DNA of 40,885 nucleotides from Comamonadaceae bacterium. Lineage in GTDB: Bacteria; Pseudomonadota; Gammaproteobacteria; Burkholderiales; Burkholderiaceae_C. Below the pieces are notes generated by a model. The model was not told the DNA's origin, ran no database searches, and was given only the letters and a program-made list of their open reading frames with translations. Position 1 is the stretch's first letter, and each line of letters begins with the position of its first letter. Below, one piece after another: positions 17,652-26,139 of the stretch. The translations under genes were made by a program, and so were the position numbers. The stretch is taken from assembly GCA_947450895.1 (NCBI GenBank), contig CANFWT010000019.1, positions 1 to 40,885 on the forward strand, given 5' to 3'.

Positions 17652-18550
17652 GGCCGCACCTGCAAAAAGCGCACGATGCGCTCCACCAGCCATTGCGGCT
17701 CGTCTTCCTGGATGAAGTGGGCCGCCGTGGGCATCACCTCGTGCGCCTGCCCTGCCGCGCCCGGAATGTGGCGCTGCATGCGCCGGTCCGCGCCCCGCGC
17801 CACAATGTCCTTGCCGCCAAACAAAGTGAGAAAAGGTTTGTCAAAGGTTTTGAGCTTGGCCCATGCGTCTCGGTTGAGCGACACGCCCGGGTTGTCGGGG
17901 GTGATTGCGATAAGCACCGGGAACTTGGCCGGACCTTTTTCATAGGCGGGCGTTGGGTAGGGCGCCCGGTACGCGCGGTAGGTCGCTGCGCTGATGGGCT
18001 TGGCAAAGCCAGGCTTGAACATAAACCACGGAAAGCGCGTCGCGCGGCCCATCAAGTTAGTCCAGAGTTTCAGAAACCAGTTGCTGCGGTCGCCCAGGGG
18101 CATGCCGCTGTTGGACACCACCACGCGGTCAAAGCGTTCGGGAAAATTAGCCACCAAATGCAGGCCGATGGTGCCGCCCCAGTCTTGGCAATACAGGGTG
18201 GTGTGCTGCAAGTCCATGGCCACGAGCCACTGGCCCATCCAGTCCACGTGGCGTGCCAGGGTGTAGTCGTCCTTGGACGCGGGTTTGTCGGTGCGGCCAT
18301 GGCCCACCAGGTCCACCGCAATCACGCGCCGCCCTGTGGCCGCCAGTGGGGCCATCATGTGGCGGTGCAGGTAAGACCAGCTGGGGTTGCCGTGCATCAG
18401 CAAAATCGGCTCGCCATTGGCCGGGCCTAGCTCGGCGTGCGCGATGCGAATGGGCGTGCCGTCGTGGGCGGTGATGGTGGTGTAGTGCGGCGCATAGGGC
18501 CAGTCTGTCAGGCCTTCGAACTGGGAGTCGGGGGTGCGAAGAATGTGCAC
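17648..18550 (-). CDS. Haloalkane dehalogenase-like alpha/beta hydrolase
   Basis: 300 residues from GTG 18550. The fold is alpha/beta hydrolase with the dehalogenase pattern: HGNPSWSYLHRHM (oxyanion region, with Trp after the HGNPS), DLVGHGRTDKP, and the nucleophile elbow CQDWGGTIGL with Asp123 followed by Trp124, the halide-stabilising Trp of haloalkane dehalogenases. The acid is probably Asp248 (GGKDIVA) and the base His278 (TAAHFIQED), the order of subfamily I (DhlA type). Such enzymes hydrolyse carbon-halogen bonds to alcohols, but many family members have untested or different substrates. Co-transcribed with membrane and GST-like genes downstream (GTGA overlap) and the DUF1330-like gene upstream (3-base gap). 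Confidence 0.88.
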   Translation of the reverse strand: MHILRTPDSQFEGLTDWPYAPHYTTITAHDGTPIRIAHAELGPANGEPILLMHGNPSWSYLHRHMMAPLAATGRRVIAVDLVGHGRTDKPASKDDYTLARHVDWMGQWLVAMDLQHTTLYCQDWGGTIGLHLVANFPERFDRVVVSNSGMPLGDRSNWFLKLWTNLMGRATRFPWFMFKPGFAKPISAATYRAYRAPYPTPAYEKGPAKFPVLIAITPDNPGVSLNRDAWAKLKTFDKPFLTLFGGKDIVARGADRRMQRHIPGAAGQAHEVMPTAAHFIQEDEPQWLVERIVRFLQVRP

Positions 18551-18553
18551 GGC

Positions 18554-19198
18554 TTAGCCTCCCACCAGGTGGATCAGGCTGACCAGGTGCACCAAGGCCG
18601 CTATAAGTGCCAGCGCCAGCGCCACCCAAGCCCGTGGCCGCAAGGCCATGCCCATCACCACATGGGTGGGAAAGGAGAAAGTCATGTCGGTGCCTGCGGT
18701 CTTGAAGGGGTGCACGTCACGCAGCGCCGGGTGCGTGGCCAGGGCCATCATGTCGCGGCGGCTGCGGTAGCGCATGGCGCCCACCAAGTGCCATCCGGGG
18801 TCGGGCGGGGTATTCCAGGAGTCCACATAGCCACCCACCTTGCGCATCACCAGCATGGGGTGGCCGCCGTGGCGCAATAACACCAGCACAAAGCGCCGCC
18901 CGTACTCCTGCATCATCGCCAGACCCTGCACCGGCGCACCCGTAACCGGATGCGGCACCTCGCCAGGTTGCACGCGCACGAGGTTGCTCATGACAAACTC
19001 GCGCCCGTCATCGGCCTCCAGAAAAGCGCGCACCACAGCCGGGTCGGTCGTACCGCCGGTAGGCGAATCGGCTGTGTGGGCCAAAAAAGCATCAATTTCG
19101 GCCTGCGTCAAGGGGCCGCGCCAGTTGTCGTACCAGGCGCGAAACAGCACATACAGCGCCAATGCCAGCGGCCATACCCACCACGCACCGACCATCAT
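18554..19198 (-). CDS. Membrane-anchored DUF1330-like protein
   Basis: 214 residues from ATG 19198, with an AAGGGGG Shine-Dalgarno 5 bases upstream. An N-terminal hydrophobic segment (WVWPLALALYVLFRAWY) and a C-terminal one (AWVALALALIAALVHLVSLIHL) flank a soluble core. The core holds MSNLVRVQPGE and the late block WHLVGAMRYRSRRDMMALATHPALRDVHPFKTAG, which resembles the ferredoxin-like dimeric alpha+beta fold of DUF1330 proteins. The family call is tentative and no function is assigned. First gene of the dehalogenase/GST cluster; the candidate promoter and dyad at 19333-19380 lie upstream. Confidence 0.7.
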   Translation of the reverse strand: MMVGAWWVWPLALALYVLFRAWYDNWRGPLTQAEIDAFLAHTADSPTGGTTDPAVVRAFLEADDGREFVMSNLVRVQPGEVPHPVTGAPVQGLAMMQEYGRRFVLVLLRHGGHPMLVMRKVGGYVDSWNTPPDPGWHLVGAMRYRSRRDMMALATHPALRDVHPFKTAGTDMTFSFPTHVVMGMALRPRAWVALALALIAALVHLVSLIHLVGG

Positions 19199-19332
19199 GC
19201 GGCCCCCTTGGGGCAAAAGCCACTTTGCAGAGTGTGGCCTGGGACAAAACTGGCTTTGGTCGCGCAGACTTGCATCTGCCAGGCCGCTGGCTGGGGCGAG
19301 GTGTTCATCGTGAGAGGCTCCAATCTAATGAC

Positions 19333-19380
19333 ACTTTAAATGCCAATTGTAGAGCCGGTCAACCTAGGGTTTGCCCTAGG
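19333..19380 (-). promoter_or_regulatory. Candidate activator dyad plus promoter of the dehalogenase cluster
   Basis: Plus-strand CCTAGGG-TTTG-CCCTAGG (19363-19380) is a perfect 7-bp dyad. On the minus strand it is followed immediately by TTGACC (19362-19357), an 18-base spacer and TAAAGT (19338-19333). The dyad centre would lie near -45, as for LuxR/FixJ-type or similar class II activators. A related dyad occurs at 40639-40655. Binding protein unknown. Confidence 0.45.
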
Positions 19381-19420
19381 CAGCGCTGCCAAGGAGCCCG
19401 ACGCAGCCTGTACAAGCCAA

Positions 19421-19450
19421 GAAAGAAGCCGCCTTGCGGCGGCTTCTTTC
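19421..19450 (-). terminator. Intrinsic terminator downstream of fba
   Basis: Perfect 13-bp inverted repeat GAAAGAAGCCGCC / GGCGGCTTCTTTC with a TTGC loop, 27 bases past the fba stop on the minus strand, followed by a T-rich TTGG stretch. It ends the mnmA-pyk-fba direction of transcription and separates it from the dehalogenase cluster. Confidence 0.8.
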
Positions 19451-19476
19451 AGAGGAGCAACGGTGTGCCGTTGTGG

Positions 19477-20541
19477 CTAGTGCACCACTTGGGCCAATTC
19501 GCCACGGCTGTATTTGGCGGCTACCACGGCCAGGCTATCGCCTTTGATCTTGGCGCCCTGGCCTTCGCAACCAAACTCCAGGAAACGCTGTTTGCAAATC
19601 TGCTTGGCCGCTTCGCGGGCGGGCTTGAGCCATTCGCGGGCGTCGAATTTGTCGGGGTTTTCCCACAAAAACTTGCGGCAGGCGGCGGTCATGGCCAGGC
19701 GGATGTCGGTGTCGATGTTGATTTTGCGCACGCCAAACTTGATGGCTTTTTGAATCTCTTCCACCGGCACGCCGTAGGTTTCTTTCATCTTGCCGCCGTA
19801 CTGGTTGATGATGGCCAGCAGGTCTTGCGGCACGCTGCTCGAGCCGTGCATCACCAAGTGGGTGTTGGGCAGGCGGCGGTTGATTTCTTTGATGCGCTCA
19901 ATGGCCAAAATATCGCCAGTGGGCTTGCGCGTGAATTTGTAGGCGCCGTGGCTGGTGCCAATGGCAATGGCCAGGGCGTCGAGCTGGGTGCGTTTGACAA
20001 AGTCAGCGGCCTGCTCGGGGTCGGTCAGCAGTTGGTCCATGGTCATCACGGCATCGGTGCCATGGCCGTCTTCTTTGTCGCCTTGCATGGTTTCTAGCGA
20101 GCCCAGGCAGCCGAGTTCACCTTCCACCGTCACGCCGCGCGCGTGGGCCATGGCCACCACTTGTTGCGTCACGTCCACGTTGTACTCGTAGCTGGCAATC
20201 GACTTGCCGTCGGCCTCCAGGCTGCCGTCCATCATTACCGAGCTAAAGCCCAGGTCAATCGCGCCCTGGCAGACCGCCGGGCTTTGGCCGTGGTCTTGGT
20301 GCATGACGAGCGGAATATGGGGGTAGGTTTCTACTGCGGCGGCCACCAGGTGCTTGATAAAGGCTTCGCCCGCGTATTTGCGCGCGCCAGCGCTGGCCTG
20401 CAGGATGACAGGTGCGCCGACTTCCTTGGCCGCCTCCATGACCGCCTGGATTTGTTCTAGGTTGTTGACGTTGAAAGCGGGAATGCCGTAGCCTTCAACA
20501 GCGGCGTGGTCCAACAATTCGCGCAAGGAAACGAGTGCCAT
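19477..20541 (-). CDS. fba: Fructose-bisphosphate aldolase, class II
   Basis: 354-residue zinc-dependent aldolase (CbbA/Calvin subtype) that splits fructose 1,6-bisphosphate to DHAP and glyceraldehyde 3-phosphate, or joins them. Start [20 protein letters not shown] with GGAG 9 bases upstream. Visible motifs: the metal-site block [44 protein letters not shown] and [13 protein letters not shown]. Length normal. Lies 157 bases downstream of pyk on the same strand, a common pairing in this group. A large upstream in-frame extension is the antisense side of the pyk end and is rejected. Confidence 0.98.
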   Translation of the reverse strand: MALVSLRELLDHAAVEGYGIPAFNVNNLEQIQAVMEAAKEVGAPVILQASAGARKYAGEAFIKHLVAAAVETYPHIPLVMHQDHGQSPAVCQGAIDLGFSSVMMDGSLEADGKSIASYEYNVDVTQQVVAMAHARGVTVEGELGCLGSLETMQGDKEDGHGTDAVMTMDQLLTDPEQAADFVKRTQLDALAIAIGTSHGAYKFTRKPTGDILAIERIKEINRRLPNTHLVMHGSSSVPQDLLAIINQYGGKMKETYGVPVEEIQKAIKFGVRKINIDTDIRLAMTAACRKFLWENPDKFDAREWLKPAREAAKQICKQRFLEFGCEGQGAKIKGDSLAVVAAKYSRGELAQVVH

Positions 20542-20698
20542 GGGATGTTCTCCGGGGTTGGTAACTGCTTGGTAACTTCTGACTCGCGCAGATTTTAACG
20601 TCAGCCAAATTGCCAAGCAGTCGCCTTTTTCAGGCACATTCCCGCATACCGCTGCGCCACAGGCCCCGGCCACAACACCTGGGGCTGGTGCTGGGGTC

Positions 20699-22132
20699 TC
20701 AAGCCACGCTGCAGATCTTGAGCATATTGGTACCGCCCGGCGCGCCCATCGGTTCGCCGCAGGTGATGGCGTATACGTCGCCACTGGAGACGATGCCCAG
20801 GTCTTTGAGCTGCTGCTCGGCATCGCGCAGCGCGTCGTCGCGATCGGCCACATTGACCATCAACAGGGGGCGCACGTTGCGGTAGAGCGTCATCTTGCGC
20901 TGGCTCGCCACTCTGGGCGTCAGCGCATAAATGGGCACCGCAATTAAGTGGCGGCTCATCCACAGCGCGGTCGAGCCGCTGTCGGTCATGGCCACAATCG
21001 CCTTGGCACCCATGTGGTGGGCGGTAAAGAGCGCGCCCATGGCAATGGCCTGGTCGATGCGGCCAAAGGTCTTGCCAATAAAGTCGGTGTCGAGTTTGGC
21101 GCCCTCGCCACTTTCGGCGGCCAGACAGATTTGGGCCATTTCCTTGACCGTCTCCAGCGGGTACTTGCCAGCGGCAGTTTCGGCTGAGAGCATCACCGCG
21201 TCGGTGCCGTCGAGCACCGCGTTGGCCACATCGCTCACTTCGGCGCGGGTGGGCACCGGGTTGGTGATCATGGACTCCATCATTTGCGTGGCGGTAATCA
21301 CCACCTTGTCGTACTCGCGGGCGAGCTTGATCATGCGTTTTTGCAGCGCGGGTACCGCCGCGTTACCCACTTCAACCGCCAGATCGCCGCGCGCGACCAT
21401 GATGCCGTCGCTGGCCAGCAAAATCTCCAGCAGCTTCGGAATCGCCTCGGCACGCTCGATTTTGGCAATCAGACCGGGCTTGTGGTTGGACTGGGCCGCC
21501 GCCACGGTGCACAGCTGGCGCGCCATTTCCATGTCGGTGGCGTTTTTGGGAAAGCTCACGGCCACATAGTCGGCCTGAAAGGCCATGGCGGTGCGGATGT
21601 CGTCCATGTCCTTGGCGGTGAGCGCCGGGGCGGTGAGGCCGCCGCCTTGCTTGTTGATGCCCTTGTTGTTGGACAGCTCACCGCCGAGCTTGACGGTGGT
21701 GTGCACCTGCTGGCCTTGCACTGCATCGACGGTGATAACGATCAGGCCATCGTTAAGCAATAGCACGTCGCCGGCCTTCACCTCGTCGGGCAGGGCCTTG
21801 TAGTCCAGGCCGACGGCGTCAATGTCCCCCAGCTCGGTCCGTGCGGCGTCCAAAATGAATTTTTGGCCATGCTCCAGGAATACCTTGCCCTGGGCAAATT
21901 TACCAACGCGGATCTTGGGGCCTTGCAGGTCGGCCATGATCGCCACTTCGCGCCCGGCGCGTTGCGCGGCTTCGCGCACCAGGCGGGCGCGGTCGATATG
22001 GTCTTGCGCCGTGCCGTGGCTGAAGTTCAGGCGCACCACGTCGACACCGGCGCGGATCAGGTCTTCGAGCATGGCGGGGTCGCTGGACGCGGGGCCGAGG
22101 GTGGCGACGATTTTGGTGGCGCGGCGGGTCAT
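20699..22132 (-). CDS. pyk: Pyruvate kinase
   Basis: 477-residue glycolytic enzyme making pyruvate and ATP from phosphoenolpyruvate and ADP. It begins [20 protein letters not shown]. Conserved segments: [24 protein letters not shown], the catalytic-Lys region [48 protein letters not shown] and [14 protein letters not shown]. The C-terminal domain ends with [11 protein letters not shown]. Single-enzyme length without extensions. 65 bases downstream of mnmA, 157 upstream of fba. Confidence 0.98.
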   Translation of the reverse strand: MTRRATKIVATLGPASSDPAMLEDLIRAGVDVVRLNFSHGTAQDHIDRARLVREAAQRAGREVAIMADLQGPKIRVGKFAQGKVFLEHGQKFILDAARTELGDIDAVGLDYKALPDEVKAGDVLLLNDGLIVITVDAVQGQQVHTTVKLGGELSNNKGINKQGGGLTAPALTAKDMDDIRTAMAFQADYVAVSFPKNATDMEMARQLCTVAAAQSNHKPGLIAKIERAEAIPKLLEILLASDGIMVARGDLAVEVGNAAVPALQKRMIKLAREYDKVVITATQMMESMITNPVPTRAEVSDVANAVLDGTDAVMLSAETAAGKYPLETVKEMAQICLAAESGEGAKLDTDFIGKTFGRIDQAIAMGALFTAHHMGAKAIVAMTDSGSTALWMSRHLIAVPIYALTPRVASQRKMTLYRNVRPLLMVNVADRDDALRDAEQQLKDLGIVSSGDVYAITCGEPMGAPGGTNMLKICSVA

Positions 22133-22197
22133 AACGGGTCTCCTTGGGCTGTTCTTGTGGCTGCGCGGTCATTGTCCCACGCGGTATGCGACAGAAG

Positions 22198-23373
22198 TTA
22201 CAGCGCCGCGTCAAGCGCCAGCGTGCGTTCAATCACCCCGCCGCCCAGGCAGACCTCGCCGTCGTACAGCACCGCCGACTGCCCCGGCGTCACCGCCCAC
22301 TGTGCTTGCGCAAACCGCAGGGTGAACGCGGCGCCCTGTGCCGCTGCCAAGCTGCACGGGCTGTCACTTTGGCGGTAGCGGGTTTTGGCCGCCAGCGTGG
22401 CGCTGGGAGTGGGCGAGACTCCGGCGACCCAGCTTGCGTCGAGCGCACTCAGTGCGTGCGACAGCAGCCACGGGTGGTCGTGGCCTTGCACCACCCACAA
22501 GGTGTTGGTGTCCAGGTCTTTGCGCGCCACAAACCACGGCGCGTGTTCGCCGCCGCCTTTTTGCGCGCCGCGGGCTTTGAGGCCGCCAATGCCCAGGCCC
22601 TGGCGCTGGCCCAGGGTGTAGAAGGACAAGCCCACATGCTCGCCAATGGTCTGGCCCTTGGGGTTTTTGATGGGGCCGGGCGCCATCGCGATGTAGCGGT
22701 TCAAAAACTCGCGGAACGGCCGCTCGCCGATAAAGCAGATTCCGGTGGAGTCTTTCTTTTTGGCGTTGGGCAGGCCAATCTCGTCGGCAATGCGCCGCAC
22801 CTCGGTCTTGTGCAACTCGCCTACCGGGAACAGGGTTTTGGACAGCTGCGCTTGGTTTAAGCGGTGCAAAAAGTAGCTTTGGTCCTTGGACGGGTCCAGC
22901 CCTTTGAGCAGTTCGTGCAGGCCGGTGGCCGGGTTGTGGCGCACGCGGGCGTAATGGCCGGTGGCGATCTTTTCAGCGCCCAGGCGCAGCGCGTGGTCCA
23001 AAAAGGCCTTGAACTTGATCTCGGCGTTGCACAAGATGTCGGGGTTGGGCGTGCGCCCGGCCTGGTATTCGCGCACAAATTCGGCAAACACCCGGTCTTT
23101 GTAATCGGCGGCAAAGTTGACGTGCTCTATTTCAATGCCCAGCACATCGGCCACGGCGGCGGCGTCCACAAAGTCGATGTTGGAGGTGCAATAGCCGGGG
23201 TCGGCGCCGGGGTTGTCGGCGTCTGCCGCGCGGTCGTCGTCTTCCCAGTTTTTCATGAAGATGCCCACCACTTCGTGGCCTTGCTGCTGGAGCAAATAGG
23301 CGGTCACCGCCGAGTCCACGCCGCCGCTCAAACCGACCACGATGCGTTGTTTTTTGGTGGGGGTGCTCGTCAT
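22198..23373 (-). CDS. mnmA: tRNA-specific 2-thiouridylase MnmA
   Basis: 391-residue ATP-dependent enzyme that thiolates U34 of tRNA-Lys, -Glu and -Gln using persulfide sulfur relayed from IscS and Tus proteins. The PP-loop SGGVDS is at residues 16-21. The two catalytic cysteines are in place: C115 in [11 protein letters not shown] and C213 in [20 protein letters not shown] motif and the C-terminal beta-barrel ([15 protein letters not shown] onwards) complete the family pattern. A short low-complexity insert ([14 protein letters not shown]) sits after GIGG. Transcribed with pyk and fba on the minus strand; 54 bases after the Nudix gene. Confidence 0.98.
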   Translation of the reverse strand: MTSTPTKKQRIVVGLSGGVDSAVTAYLLQQQGHEVVGIFMKNWEDDDRAADADNPGADPGYCTSNIDFVDAAAVADVLGIEIEHVNFAADYKDRVFAEFVREYQAGRTPNPDILCNAEIKFKAFLDHALRLGAEKIATGHYARVRHNPATGLHELLKGLDPSKDQSYFLHRLNQAQLSKTLFPVGELHKTEVRRIADEIGLPNAKKKDSTGICFIGERPFREFLNRYIAMAPGPIKNPKGQTIGEHVGLSFYTLGQRQGLGIGGLKARGAQKGGGEHAPWFVARKDLDTNTLWVVQGHDHPWLLSHALSALDASWVAGVSPTPSATLAAKTRYRQSDSPCSLAAAQGAAFTLRFAQAQWAVTPGQSAVLYDGEVCLGGGVIERTLALDAAL

Positions 23374-23427
23374 TACCGAATTTTAGGCGCGGGGTCTCTC
23401 AGGTGCTTGAAGCGGGCGGGCGCAGCC

Positions 23428-23928
23428 TTAGCGCCCCCGGTAAATGCTGGCGTCGGTGTGGAGTAGCGCCAACGGGTAGCGCTTGCCCGCCAGGTAATCT
23501 TCCATGCACTGCACCACCAGCGGGCTGCGGTGGCGCTCGGCGCTGGCGCGTACTTCGTCGGCGGTCAGCCAAAGCGTGCGCACGATGCCGTAATCGAGTC
23601 GGCGCCCGCGCTCCAGGGCACCCAAAGTGCCACAAAAAGCAAAGCGCAAGTAGGTGATGTCCTCGCCCTTGGGCCGCGCAGCACTGGGCGCGCGCTCAAA
23701 GCGCGACAGGTAAACACCTACCAGCGCCTCGGGCGTAAACGCATAAGCGGTTTCTTCCAGCGTTTCACGCGCACACGCTTGCGCGGGCGACTCGCCGGGG
23801 TCCAGGTGGCCGGCCGGGTTGTTCAGGCGCAGGCCCTCGGGCGTGTGCTCTTCCACCAGCAAGAATTTTCCTTCGTGCTCAATCACGGCGGCCACGGTGG
23901 CGCTGGGTCTCCAGCGGGGCGCAGCCAT
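23428..23928 (-). CDS. Nudix hydrolase (NudJ-like)
   Basis: 166 residues. The Nudix box GHLDPGESPAQACARETLEETAY (residues about 39-61) fits G-x5-E-x7-REUxEExGU except that the final Gly is Ala. The N-terminal beta strand region TVAAVIEHEGKFLLVEEHTPEG and the C-terminal YLAGKRYPL resemble NudJ/YmfB, which removes phosphate from nucleoside and thiamine-pyrimidine diphosphates. Start ATG 23926-23928 shares its A with the upstream stop (TGATG), so it is translationally coupled to the DUF3717-DUF1289 gene. In E. coli, nudJ neighbours mnmA as well, which supports the call. Confidence 0.9.
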   Translation of the reverse strand: MAAPRWRPSATVAAVIEHEGKFLLVEEHTPEGLRLNNPAGHLDPGESPAQACARETLEETAYAFTPEALVGVYLSRFERAPSAARPKGEDITYLRFAFCGTLGALERGRRLDYGIVRTLWLTADEVRASAERHRSPLVVQCMEDYLAGKRYPLALLHTDASIYRGR

Positions 23929-24350
23929 CAGCGGGGCACCTGCGGGCCTTCGGCGGCGCGCTCGGCGTATTTGTTGAAGCGCCAGGCGCTGGACTCCAGG
24001 GTGATGCGCCGCCAGGTGTGGCGCTTTTCGCCCGGGGTCATCTGTGGCCAGTGCTGCACCTCGAAAAAGCTGCGTCCGCAGCCTTTGCATTCTTCATCGC
24101 CCTGGCTGGTGGAGCAAATGGCGATGCAGGGTGTGTCCGGCGTGGTGCCGTACCACTGCAGCCAGGCGGCGTGCGCCTTGGCGGGCATGCTGGCCTCATC
24201 GGCCTCGGTTTCGTGGTGAAACACCATCATCGCGTAGACCTCGGCCAGCGCGCGGGTAGGCGCCGGCAGGGTAACGCCGTCAGGCGAAGGCTCGTGGCCG
24301 CGCCAGTAATTGATAGCCGACTCGATATCGGTGATGTGAATGCCTGCCAT
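23928..24350 (-). CDS. DUF3717-DUF1289 fusion protein
   Basis: 140 residues with two recognisable parts. Residues about 5-45 (HITDIESAINYWRGHEPSPD onwards) match the DUF3717 pattern. Residues 73-115 (CIAICSTSQGDEECKGCGRS, then MTPGEKRHTWRRI) match DUF1289, a small Cys-rich domain with C75, C79, C88 and C91 placed to bind a metal. Function unknown; DUF1289 proteins often sit beside tRNA-modification or Nudix genes. The stop overlaps the Nudix start by one base (TGATG). Upstream lies the decayed arsenic region. Confidence 0.85.
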   Translation of the reverse strand: MAGIHITDIESAINYWRGHEPSPDGVTLPAPTRALAEVYAMMVFHHETEADEASMPAKAHAAWLQWYGTTPDTPCIAICSTSQGDEECKGCGRSFFEVQHWPQMTPGEKRHTWRRITLESSAWRFNKYAERAAEGPQVPR

Positions 24351-24423
24351 GGAGCCTTAAACAAAGAGGCGCGATGATAGCGGGGCAGGTGGCCCAGGCT
24401 ACCGTGTGGGGCCTTCGCACGCC

Positions 24424-24814
24424 TCAGGGACGCGGCACCAAACCGGCCTCGTACCCGCCCTTGGAAGTGTTCACCACCTTCACCACGCGCAGCATGCCTG
24501 GCACCTCCGCCAGCGCGCCGCGCACCGTGGCCAGGACGGCGCCAGAGTCCAGACCAAACAGGCTGATGGCTGCGGCCACCGTCAGTCAGCACGAAGAAAT
24601 TGGAAGCGCCAACCCGCGGCGACTGCAAGATGGCGCCGCCCTGAAAGGCAAACGGCAGCACCTGCGTGACGCCAATGCCGCGCCCATGCTGGAGCGGCTG
24701 GCGCAGCGCGACCGCGCTGGACTGCAGCAGGGCGGTGTGCAACTTGGCGTCGGACAGGCTCACGAAGCGTTCCAGGCGGCGCTTGCTGACCTCCCAGTCG
24801 GCGTGCGCCGGCGC
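24424..24814 (-). pseudogene. ACR3-type arsenite permease remnant (frameshifted)
   Basis: The minus strand encodes the C-terminal part of an ACR3-family arsenite efflux permease in two frames. The first carries GASNFFVLT after a degraded stretch; the next frame continues [19 protein letters not shown], then a decayed EVP-ML segment and [15 protein letters not shown] to the stop at 24424-24426. ACR3 proteins end with GASNFFELAVAVAISLFGL-type sequence, so the match spans the break. The break coincides with a 4-base tandem duplication (CTGACTGA, 24582-24589); deleting one copy restores the frame. Several conserved residues are also changed (for example Gly and Arg within the EVPVML region), showing long decay. 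The N-terminal two thirds of the permease are missing. Confidence 0.75.
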
Positions 24815-24885
24815 TTAAAAGTGGAAGGACAGGGTTTTGGACGCCATACCAAGCTGCTCAGCCATCGCGCCGGGCGTCACCCTGG
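24815..24885 (-). pseudogene. ArsR-family regulator fragment
   Basis: Directly upstream of the permease remnant, in the same frame up to a TAA (24815-24817), is TPGAMAEQLGMASKTLSFHF, the recognition-helix segment of ArsR-type regulators (family pattern LAxxLGxxxxTLSFHLKEL). Nothing recognisable of the rest of ArsR remains. Together with the ACR3 piece this is the scar of an ars operon reduced by internal deletion. Confidence 0.65.
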
Positions 24886-25006
24886 GCACCGGCGACCACC
24901 AAAGCGCAAAAAACCTGCAGCCAAACCCCCTAAAAAACCCAGGGGCAAAGCGCCAACTCCTACCATGGGCGCCTTTTGCAATCGGTGCTACAGAAAGTTT
25001 TCGCCC

Positions 25007-25711
25007 ATGGAACTGTTTTCAACCGCCTGGTGGTCGGCATTGGCTGCCATCATTCTTATTGACTTGGTGCTCGCTGGCGACAATGCCATCGTGATCGCCT
25101 TGGCGGCGCGCAATTTGCCAAACCAACTCAAAACCCGCGCTATCGTCTGGGGCACCGTGGGGGCGATTGTGGTGCGCTCGGCCATGACGGTCGGTGTGGT
25201 CTGGCTGCTGAAAATACCGGGGCTCATGCTGGCTGGCGGCCTGGGCCTGGTGTGGATTGCCTATCAATTGTTGGCTGACCAGGGTGATGGTGACGAACAC
25301 GGCGAAAGCGCAAGCACCTTCTGGGGCGCCATGAAAACCATCATCGTTGCCGACGCGCTCATGGGTGTGGACAATGTGCTGGGGGTGGCGGGCGCGGCCC
25401 ACGGTGCCTTTGACCTGGTGGTGATAGGCCTCTTGGTGAGCGTACCGATTGTGGTGCTGGGCAGCAGCGTGGTGCTCAAACTGGTGGAACGCTTTCCAGC
25501 CATCATTGACGCAGGTGCGGCGGTGCTGGCGTTTACTGCGGCGCAAATGCTCGTGTCAGAGCCCCTGCTGGCGGACTATCTGGGCAACGCCACAACCGGC
25601 CTTACCCAGAATCAGCAGATTGCGCGCTGGGGCATTTACATCTTCATCGTGGCTGGCGTGCTGCTGGCCGGGCGATGGCGCAAACGCAAGTCCGCCGGCG
25701 GTCAGGTCTGA
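25007..25711 (+). CDS. TerC family membrane protein (YjbE-like)
   Basis: 234-residue polytopic membrane protein. Start MELFSTAWWSALAAIILIDL. The two halves carry the acidic signatures LAGDNAIVIALAARNLP and MGVDNVLGVAGAAHGA, with Asp-Asn pairs in membrane helices thought to bind metal ions. Known TerC-family members (Alx, MeeF/MeeY) export manganese or support metallation of exoenzymes; YjbE-type members are less studied. A long in-frame upstream extension lies in the degenerate ars region and is rejected. No manganese (yybP-ykoY) riboswitch was seen upstream. A paralogue is at 34323-35000. Confidence 0.92.
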   Translation: MELFSTAWWSALAAIILIDLVLAGDNAIVIALAARNLPNQLKTRAIVWGTVGAIVVRSAMTVGVVWLLKIPGLMLAGGLGLVWIAYQLLADQGDGDEHGESASTFWGAMKTIIVADALMGVDNVLGVAGAAHGAFDLVVIGLLVSVPIVVLGSSVVLKLVERFPAIIDAGAAVLAFTAAQMLVSEPLLADYLGNATTGLTQNQQIARWGIYIFIVAGVLLAGRWRKRKSAGGQV

Positions 25712-25788
25712 TGTGCATCAAATGAGGCGCCACGCGGCGCGTGCTGTGGGCGCCCAGACCCCGCAGGGGCGCGCTATGCTGACGTCCT

Positions 25789-26139
25789 ATGAAACTCCTG
25801 AGCAAATGGCTTCTCAACGCAGCCGCACTTTTGGCCATTGCACACATCTACAGCGGCGTGCAAGTCACCAGTTTTGGCGCCGCCATGCTGGCGGCGCTGG
25901 TGGTGGGCTTGTTCAACGTGTTCTTGCGCCCGGTGCTGCTGGTGCTGACCTTTCCGGTCACAGTGCTGACCTTGGGGCTGTTCCTGTTTGTCATTAACGC
26001 GCTGATGTTTTGGGCGGCATCGGGCGTGCTCGATGGATTTAACGTAGATGGCTTTGGCGCGGCCTTGCTGGGCTCGCTGCTCTACACGCTGATCGGGCTG
26101 ATCGTCAACTCAGCGCTGGACCGCTTGTTCCCGCAGTAA
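25789..26139 (+). CDS. YvlD/phage-holin-4-superfamily membrane protein
   Basis: 116-residue protein made of four hydrophobic segments with the family features VGLFNVFLRPVLLVLTFPVT and LGLFLFVINALMFWAAS, and a terminal GSLLYTLIGLIVNSALDRL. This is the PF04020 family (YvlD in Bacillus), of unknown function, despite its 'holin' superfamily name. The last 30 bases overlap, tail to tail, the 3' end of the BepA-like gene on the minus strand. Confidence 0.9.
   Translation: MKLLSKWLLNAAALLAIAHIYSGVQVTSFGAAMLAALVVGLFNVFLRPVLLVLTFPVTVLTLGLFLFVINALMFWAASGVLDGFNVDGFGAALLGSLLYTLIGLIVNSALDRLFPQ

Noticed and set aside
24886..25006. Manganese (yybP-ykoY) riboswitch before the first TerC gene
   Set aside because: The conserved core sequences are absent; the stretch is degenerate ars-region DNA.
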